NCBI GenBank assembly: GCA_031772625.1 | Contig: CM062815.1 | Location: forward strand, 603,496,505-603,560,504 | Direction: 5' to 3' | Source of the DNA: Pinus tabuliformis | Taxonomy: Eukaryota > Streptophyta > Pinopsida > Pinales > Pinaceae | Length of the DNA: 64,000 bases | Shown: positions 57,694-64,000 of the stretch, piece after piece | Layout of the letters: each line of letters opens with the position of its first letter | How positions within the stretch are numbered: the stretch's first letter is position 1 | Program-made: the position numbers and the translations under genes | The notes under the pieces: model-generated | The model's input: only the letters and a program-made list of their open reading frames with translations | What the model was told of the DNA's origin: nothing | The model's database searches: none

Positions 57694-57742
57694 CGCTTGA
57701 AATCCCCAATTTCATCCAAGCCTCCTTTGGCCTTGGAATTTT

Positions 57743-58900
57743 AGTAGTCTTTGTGTTCTAAAAAACTTCTTTGGATTCTTTAAAAAAGAAAAAGACAAAA
57801 ACATCATTCTTGCCTTTCTTTTTCTTTTCAGTTTTTTGTTTTTTGTTTCTTCATTATTTTTTAGCAATTGTAAATTTTTTTCGATTGGTTTTGCTTGGTT
57901 TCAAGGGAAGTTTGTCATTGAATTTGTGCCATCCTTGTAGTCAAGTTGGCCTATTGATCTTATGAAGGAACACCTTTGCTTATTGTTTATTCATAGAACC
58001 TTATAGAAATCTCTTTTCATCGAAGAAAAATAGCTGCATTTGCATATAACTAAGTTTCCATTGATTTATTTTGTGTAAAAACACCACAAGCTACACTCTT
58101 ATTGTACCCGCGACCTAAAGAGAAACCTTTTAAACTCAAGCACTTAATTAAAAACAACTAGAACATTTTTTGATTTGTCATTAATTACATCAACCAGTCT
58201 ATTTCTTTAGGGCCTTGGAATAGGTGAATGGAGACTTAACTCTCCAAGGCCACTTAAATTGTTAAACATAGATTCTAAATAGTGAGTGAAATCCAATGTT
58301 GTTAGAAAGACCAGGAAAGTTCCTTTCTACTAGGTGTCAAGCACGAGGGAGAGTGAAGATAAGGAAAGAGAGATACCCCCTCTCCTACTTGTTGGATCCT
58401 GCTCCAAGACTGTTCTGCTCGAATTTTTATACGAATTGGTGTCCATAGTTGCTATTCCTAGGGACCACATATGTCACTACAGAGGGGAATCCCGCAGCAC
58501 CTGAGGCAAACATTGCATCACGTTCATTATTACTTCTAGAGGGTACCATTTGCGAAGCTCAAGTACTTGAAATGGAAAAGGCTTTTGTCTGGGGGTCAGC
58601 GTAATTGTTTCTGTTACCTTCACTGGTAGGCTTGGGCCATAATTATCCCAAACTATCTTTGGAATGTCCCTTACTTCACTTTCTTGTATTTTGGTGTTTG
58701 GTCCTCATCACCCGAAGTGGAAATACTTGGAAGTTGCTTGATTGGTTACATCTTTAGGGACTTTATAGTGGAGTGCTCTTTTCTCTTTGTATTTAGTTGG
58801 CTTTAGGTGGATTTGTCTTGTCACTTTTGGACCTTAGATTCTGAGTGACTGACCAACCACTCCATTGGTCTTGAAAGGCTTTTGATCTTTCTTTTGAAAG
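57743..58900 (+). other. G leader, second part
   Basis: T-rich, non-coding continuation of the G leader after the LINE TSD. No open frame with recognisable content. Confidence 0.5.
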
Positions 58901-60747
58901 TTGTGGAGTTGCCTCCTTAAGGGAAAAGGTTTGATTGTGCATCTCTCTTCCTTGGAAAGTCATTTGTACAATCCTGTAAGGGAAGGATCTACGTATCAGT
59001 TGAGTATGACCAATATTCTTGCAGAGGACAACCAAGGGACCCTTTCAAAAGGGGATCCTTGTGCTTTTCCTTTCTTTGGAAACATTGGTACCCCCTTAAT
59101 GGCCACTTTGAATATTCCTGGATTGCATGTTGGACTACCAGTTTGGCTGTGGTCCACTCTGAATATTCCAAATGTTCTTGAAGCTTCTTAGACGAATGCT
59201 TTATTTCAAGGGCATTAAATAAGTGTTAATTGTTCATCTCCTTCAAAAGAGAAATATAAGATTCCTCTTTCTCCTCCCTCTTGTAATAAGAGATCTAAAA
59301 AGAAGAGAAAGAGGAAGAAGAAGAAGAATAATAGTTCTATCCATGAATCATCACCAACCTCTGCAAGTCATGTTGGAGATGAGCTTTCAGCCACTGCAAG
59401 TCACGCTGGGGGCATAAGTCTAGTCACTGCAAGTCATACTAGCAATGGGTCACCTACCTCTGTGAGTCATATTTTTGTTGACTCACCTGCTTCTATGAGT
59501 AGGGCTGGGGGCACAAGTCCTATCTCTCTTGGGAAAGAGTCACTAACCTCTGTGAGTCATGTTGGGGACTCTCCACCAACCACTGCTAGTCATGTTGGTG
59601 GAATGTACACTGATCATAAACCTAGGGGTAGAATATTTAAACCTAAGTTACCTTGTAAGCTATGTAAGGGAGACCATATTACCCATTTGTGCCTCGGTAT
59701 TCCATTGGTACAAAGGATATGGTCTGAGTCCGAAGTTTCTTCTACTCCTGAATCTATTATGGTTTCTCAACAATCTCATCAACCATTGGTTGATGAAGTG
59801 GTCGAGCCAGTGCAATCTATGGCTGATTCCACTCCTCTTTTGTGGGGTGAAGTGCCTAACAACAGAGTCTTCTTGATTTCTAGTACAAATTCTTCTGGTC
59901 TAGGGGGCATTCCGGTCTCTTTGAGTGTACCCCCTCCAAGTTCTAGGAGTGTCTCCTTTGATTGGGATAATCTTGTCGAGCCTTGTCTTCCTTTTGCTGC
60001 ACCTTTCCAAATAAGGGTTAGATTTAATTCCACAAACATCTATTGATGTATGGTGGATGAAGGATCCTTTGTAAGTATTATATCCTCCTTCACTGGAAAT
60101 ATTTAGGTTCTCCAAAGTTGTTTGTAAGTGATAATCAGTTGTTAGCCTATGATACAAGAGCTGGTGAATCTATGGTTGTTCTTCCTCAATTTCTTGTTAC
60201 TTTAGGTGGGAACACTGTCTTAATCGATATGATGGTGGTTGATTGCCCTTTAGACTTTAATATGCTACTGGAGAGTGATTTTTTCTATGCTATGAATGTT
60301 GTGGTGTCTTCACTCTTTAGAGTGGTGTAGTTTCTTCATAACAGAAATATTTTCACTATTGATCATCTTACATCTGATAATCAACCCCCTAATTCAAATT
60401 TACTACAAAATACCCCTTGGTATGTTCCAAGTGTTCAGGTAGACTCTACCCGATCATGGGTGAACTATGTGACATTGTATCCTCAATGTTGAATTTCCTC
60501 TGAGAAGGATGCTTTGAACTATTATTTTTCTTCTCATGACTTGGTCCCGACAGTTGACTGAGTGATTTCTCCTATGGGGACATGGGACCTCTTAATTCCC
60601 TCTTTTGATACTTCTAGATCTCACGATTTCTTGGAAGTTGAGTTTCCTTCACAAGAGGAACTTTTTGAAGCCATGAGTTTTAAATACCAATGGAGTCCTT
60701 GGCCTAAGCCTCGCAAGGGGCTCGTCCTGAAGAACTATTATGTGTAA
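58901..60747 (+). pseudogene. Element G gag/protease-like polyprotein, degenerate
   Basis: One frame runs from about 58901 to 60046 with stops near 59192 and 59219; a second frame continues 60112-60747. In order: SMTNILAEDNQGTLSKGDPC; a basic tract KRSKKKRKRKKKK (about 59300); about seven copies of a roughly 12-residue repeat with core (T/S)(A/V)SH(V/A)G(G/D) (59350-59610); a Cys-His motif CKLCKGDHITHLC (about 59660); and SFDWDNLVEPCLPFAAPFQI. A protease-like domain follows: MVDEG (degenerate D-x-G active site), VLPQFLVTLGGNTVLIDMMV and CPLDFNMLLESDFFYAMNVV. There is no RT or integrase after it. This Gag-linker-protease layout is found in other plant non-autonomous gypsy-like elements. Stops make it non-functional. 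Confidence 0.65.
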
Positions 60748-63381
60748 GTCGCAAGGCTGCGTGGTTCCCTGTACCATATTGTACATATAAGGTACACATT
60801 TTTCAAGTTTTGTATTCTATAACATAATCTTTTATTTGAAGTTTATATATGGGATGTATTAACTTCTTGTCTAGTGTTCCTAGTTATGTTTACAGAACTT
60901 GGAAGACTTCTCCTTTGGGCATTTTCATGGTTGATCCGCTCTGATAGGTATTGGTTCTCGAAATTGGCATACAGGTTAGTTTTTTCACCTGCATCATACA
61001 TTTCTCAGTTTCATTTCCCATTTTTTCCTTAGGATCGACCCCACCAAGATATGATGTAAAACCTTCTCATTGCTTAGAAGTGCCATGACTTGTGTGGTAG
61101 AGACTACCTTATCATGGGTGCCCTAAATAGTACCTTGTTGTCACTTGGCACCCATGTTGAACTTTTGTTCTTAGGCTCGGAAGTCTTCTTTAGTTCCGCC
61201 ATGATTTTTGCGATGAAGCTTCATTCTCCTTCTTCTTTGCTATCTTTCTATCTTTATACCCTAGAGGCTCCCACATGTTGAGTTGTACTCCTGCATTGCA
61301 TGTTGACCATTTGTACCTTTTGGCCTTAAGCCGGCTTCACTTGGACTCATGTTTAAGCCTCTTTTTTGGCCAGACTTTTCTGTAAAATCAACCTTGCAGT
61401 CACTTAGCCTCTGCAACTGGACACCTTATGTACGTGGAAAGAACATTCCTTTGAGTGTCATTGATGAGTTTCGTCACCTTGCATTGAGAATAGGAATGTT
61501 TCACTCCCAGGAACTAGAACATATGTACTTCGACACTTGCTCCTTCCACTGTATTATAGCCATTCTTTTATTCCTTTTCCAGATTTCTAAATATGAAAAA
61601 GACAAAAAAATAAATATTCCAAAAAGAGCAGGAATGGGATATTACTCCAATGATTTATGGTAGCTAGAGTCAGTTGTGTCGCCCTTGAACAAAGCACTAA
61701 AAATTAAGTCTTTGCTCCATTGGGATGGGTTTTAGTTTCACTTATGAGAACCTTAACCTTGTTATTGAGCCAGTACTCCTCCGGTTGGTTAACCTTGTTA
61801 TTGAGCTAGTACTCCTCCAGTTGGTTATAGCTTCCAATCATATGGAGAGTTTATTTGTGCCTCTTGCATGAAAAACTTATACAAAGTTATCATATGCTGC
61901 CATATTGTCACATTTGAGTCGTGCTTTTGTTCAAGGGAAGTAAACCTGAGTCGGCCTTTCTGCGGTGTCTCTTGACTTATTTTCAATTGGCCATCCCTGG
62001 TTGTCAAAGTCATGTTCACTATCACATCAGCTATTTGGTCCTTTTCTCGTGCTGGTTTGAGAAGGTATCCATTGACTTCTTGCTGGTAGGTCTTGCTCTT
62101 ATCGACTACGACAAATTGCTCTAAGAGTAGACCTAGAGTTGCACCCTGGCCCTATTTCCATCATTGATAGGTGACCTTGTGCTCAACATTGATCAGTATC
62201 ATGGGTCTTTGACTGAGTGGTTTCCCTTGTGTTTGACGTCAGCTTTCATTATCACACATTGGGATTCATGCAGTACCTTGGTTTCCATTTGACCTCATTG
62301 GTGGATTCCTCACCTCTGTGTCAGATTTCATTATTGGTTGGTACAAAGGGTTTCTATTGTGTGCTAGCTACATCTTGTGTACACTAGAAACGTGCTTCGA
62401 TTGGTTACTAAATCTTTCTTCATCTGATTCCTTCCACATTATTGGCCTACGGGTTACGCTCGCACTGGATTGATGAAGGATGCCTTAAAGCCTTCCTTCT
62501 AGTAGATATTTTCTGATTGACTTCAACTCATTGCTCTGCGAACAAGGTATAGAGTCCATTTGGCAGTACCTTAGGGTTTACAGTCATCAGTGGCAGATTC
62601 CTTCACTATCAACAGTGGGAATACATCATTGTCTCCTAATTGATAGATTCTTCCAAGTGTTTGACTTCAGATCATTTATTCGCTCTTGTTAGAATCTACT
62701 GGGTACCTTGGCTCTCATCATCATTATCGATGAGTAGGCTCGCGTTTGTTAATGGTATACACCAATGACCGGTAATCAAACAATTTCTCACATGGTAGAC
62801 TTTAGATCATTTATTCCCATTGTGTAGAAATGTACCACGGTGGTCGATGAAGACCTCAAGTTTGCATCAGCATTTGTTGGTTCACTTACCAGTTCCTCCT
62901 ATTTCTACTAGTGACACCATCTACCTTATATGTTATAGTTCATCACAACGAAATCCTATATGTTGGCACTTGAGTTTCATGCAGTACCATTTGTTCCACT
63001 ATTTCACTTGGTACATTTTGGATTAGTTTTATGACTTTAGTGATCAACTTTCTACTTCAGCATCATTGATCAGTTCTTTATATGTGATATTGTGACATGT
63101 ACTTATATGGATATGATCAAATGATCCACTATGTATTTTTAGTTATTTTATACTTGTATACATATTGGGTTTGCTTTTGTATTTGATATGTGACCATGAT
63201 TTCTTATCTCCAAGCATGGGTATGCCTACCTCAGACAACAAATTTCTTTTTGATCTCTTCCACTAGTTTGGCAGGCTGAAATCTGGTGAACTCCTCTTAG
63301 GTCCTCGCATGATTATTTATATACACTTAATACATTTGATCCACCATGTACCCCTTTTGACCTCATATATTAGGGGCCATT
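60748..63381 (+). other. G 3' internal region, non-coding
   Basis: No pol domain in any frame. A 41-bp tandem duplication ('aaccttgttattgagccagt' and 'actcctccggttggtt' twice) lies at about 61750-61826. The region ends in 'attaggggccatt', the probable polypurine tract (63369-63381) before the LTR. Confidence 0.55.
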
Positions 63382-64000
63382 TGTTATAGAACAATTTACC
63401 ACCCTTGGTAGATTTGATGCTCTATGATATGGCCTAGGGCAACCCTTCCCTACCATACTTGGTCCATTTTCTAAAAAAAATGTTTTAAATCCCATACACG
63501 ATTATGCCCTATATAAAGCACATGTACATGTGGGTCAGCCTATACCCAACCTGCCATATGTGTAAAAACATTAAAAAATATATAATCTCCCTTAATTCAG
63601 GCGAGGTTTACGGGTTCGACCTACTATAGCCCGTGGCCCAACTGTTTCCCAACCGAAAAAACTAATTTGGAGAAGTATAAATACATCTCCATGGGAAGGC
63701 CTAATGAGAGGAAGAAGGATTAGATATTGATATTATAAATGAGTACATCCCTGATCAAGTCTGAAGATATCCCTGTGCCTTTTGCACTCCCAGTCATAGG
63801 AAACCCTTGTTTCCTTCTTGAGATGTTCATCATCCCTTCATGACATCCTTGTGTATACTTATGGATGAGGATTGTTGAGGTTTGGGTAGGACGGATCCGG
63901 AGGACAGTTTCACTTGGAGCCGGCTGACGACTCAAGTTGTAGTTGTTCCGTATTTTCTTTAGATTACATTAATAAGGAGGCGTTGTCTTGTTCTTGATGA
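63382..64000 (+). repeat. G 3' LTR, truncated by the window
   Basis: Starts TGTTATAGAACAATTTACC and aligns with 26632 onward to the last base of the window. About 370 bp of LTR would remain beyond the edge if it equals the 5' copy. The TATA-like 'agtataaatacatctccatg' is conserved near 63674. Confidence 0.8.

Larger units (their letters stand above)
49834..57725 (-). mobile_element. Full-length L1-type LINE (7.9 kb) in the leader of G
   Basis: Flanked by a 17-bp TSD with one mismatch: 'tttggtcttggaatttt' (49817-49833) and 'tttggccttggaatttt' (57726-57742). The 3' end is a poly(A) tail, seen as T-runs at 49834-49847. In minus orientation it has a short 5' UTR, ORF1 (DUF4283 plus CCHC), ORF2 (endonuclease, RT, zf-RVT, RNase H) and an unusually long 3' region. 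Several stops, mostly Trp-to-stop, disable it. Confidence 0.93.
26632..64000 (+). mobile_element. Non-autonomous LTR retrotransposon G (gag/protease only), runs off the right end
   Basis: The LTR start TGTTATAGAAC occurs at 26632 and 63382. The two copies align through at least 600 bp ('ggtagatttgatgctctatg', 'agtataaatacatctccatg', 'agatattgatattata'). The left copy lacks a polypurine tract and interrupts G1; the right copy has 'aggggcca' just before it, so these are the 5' and 3' LTRs of one element. C2 is inserted in the 5' LTR and a LINE in the leader. Without these insertions the element is about 8.5 kb. Only one gag/protease-like reading frame is recognisable; no integrase, RT or RNase H. 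The 3' LTR is cut by the window end. Confidence 0.75.

Noticed and set aside
26632-64000. Endogenous pararetrovirus or other integrated virus
   Set aside because: No movement protein, coat protein or caulimovirid RT; all coding pieces fit LTR or LINE retroelements with LTRs, PBS and TSDs.

Overview
This 64 kb window is nuclear DNA from a plant with a repeat-rich, probably very large genome. The evidence is intron-era host gene remnants (a P-class PPR gene, an ATP10-type assembly factor, plant aspartic-protease pieces), plant-type Ty1/copia, Ty3/gypsy and RNase H-bearing L1 elements, initiator-tRNA-Met primer binding sites, and high AT content. The depth of nesting and the old, broken elements would suit a gymnosperm or another large-genome seed plant, but I cannot name the species. 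I see no intact host gene, no tRNA or rRNA gene, and nothing prokaryotic.

Layout. (1) 1-14.8 kb is a complex satellite-like array built from TTGACCATGG motifs and short AT-rich modules such as 'aaacccaaggga'. It contains an inverted segment near the left edge and is split at 3799-10466 by a minus-strand Ty1/copia element (C1) with 1.23 kb LTRs. (2) 14.8-24.4 kb is AT-rich, gene-poor DNA. It holds a LINE ORF1 fragment, a truncated basic-7S-globulin-like first exon, one exon of a nepenthesin-type aspartic protease and several local tandem duplications. (3) 24.4-64 kb is a stack of retroelements inserted into one another.

The stack, outermost first, with target-site duplications (TSDs) read directly. 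A decayed Ty3/gypsy gag-protease-RNase H fragment (G1, 24385-26631) is interrupted by a gag/protease-only element G (26632 to beyond the right end). The 5' LTR of G is split by copia element C2 (27484-48855, TSD ACCTA). The pol of C2 is split by a 16.7 kb LTR element R3 (30602-47277, TSD ACTAT). R3 has LTRs, PBS and PPT but no recognisable gag-pol, and it contains a near-complete PPR gene. R3 is in turn split by a 4.2 kb element with 181 bp LTRs (36793-41022, TSD CACTT), which encodes a CCHC Gag-like protein and carries an antisense, intronless ATP10 fragment. The leader of G also took a full-length 7.9 kb L1 element (49834-57725, 17 bp TSD). LTR divergence fits the nesting order: several percent for G and C2, six differences in about 1,060 bp for R3, one in 181 bp for the innermost element.

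Nothing here works as an operon. The main biology is host-gene capture: two different non-autonomous LTR elements, one inside the other, each carry nuclear gene sequence (PPR and ATP10) in antisense to the element. The PPR copy has one in-frame stop and one 1-bp frameshift. Other points of interest are the W-box-dense satellite, tandem-repeat blocks inside LTRs, an extra open region downstream of the LINE RNase H, and a LINE decay pattern made mainly of Trp-to-stop transitions.
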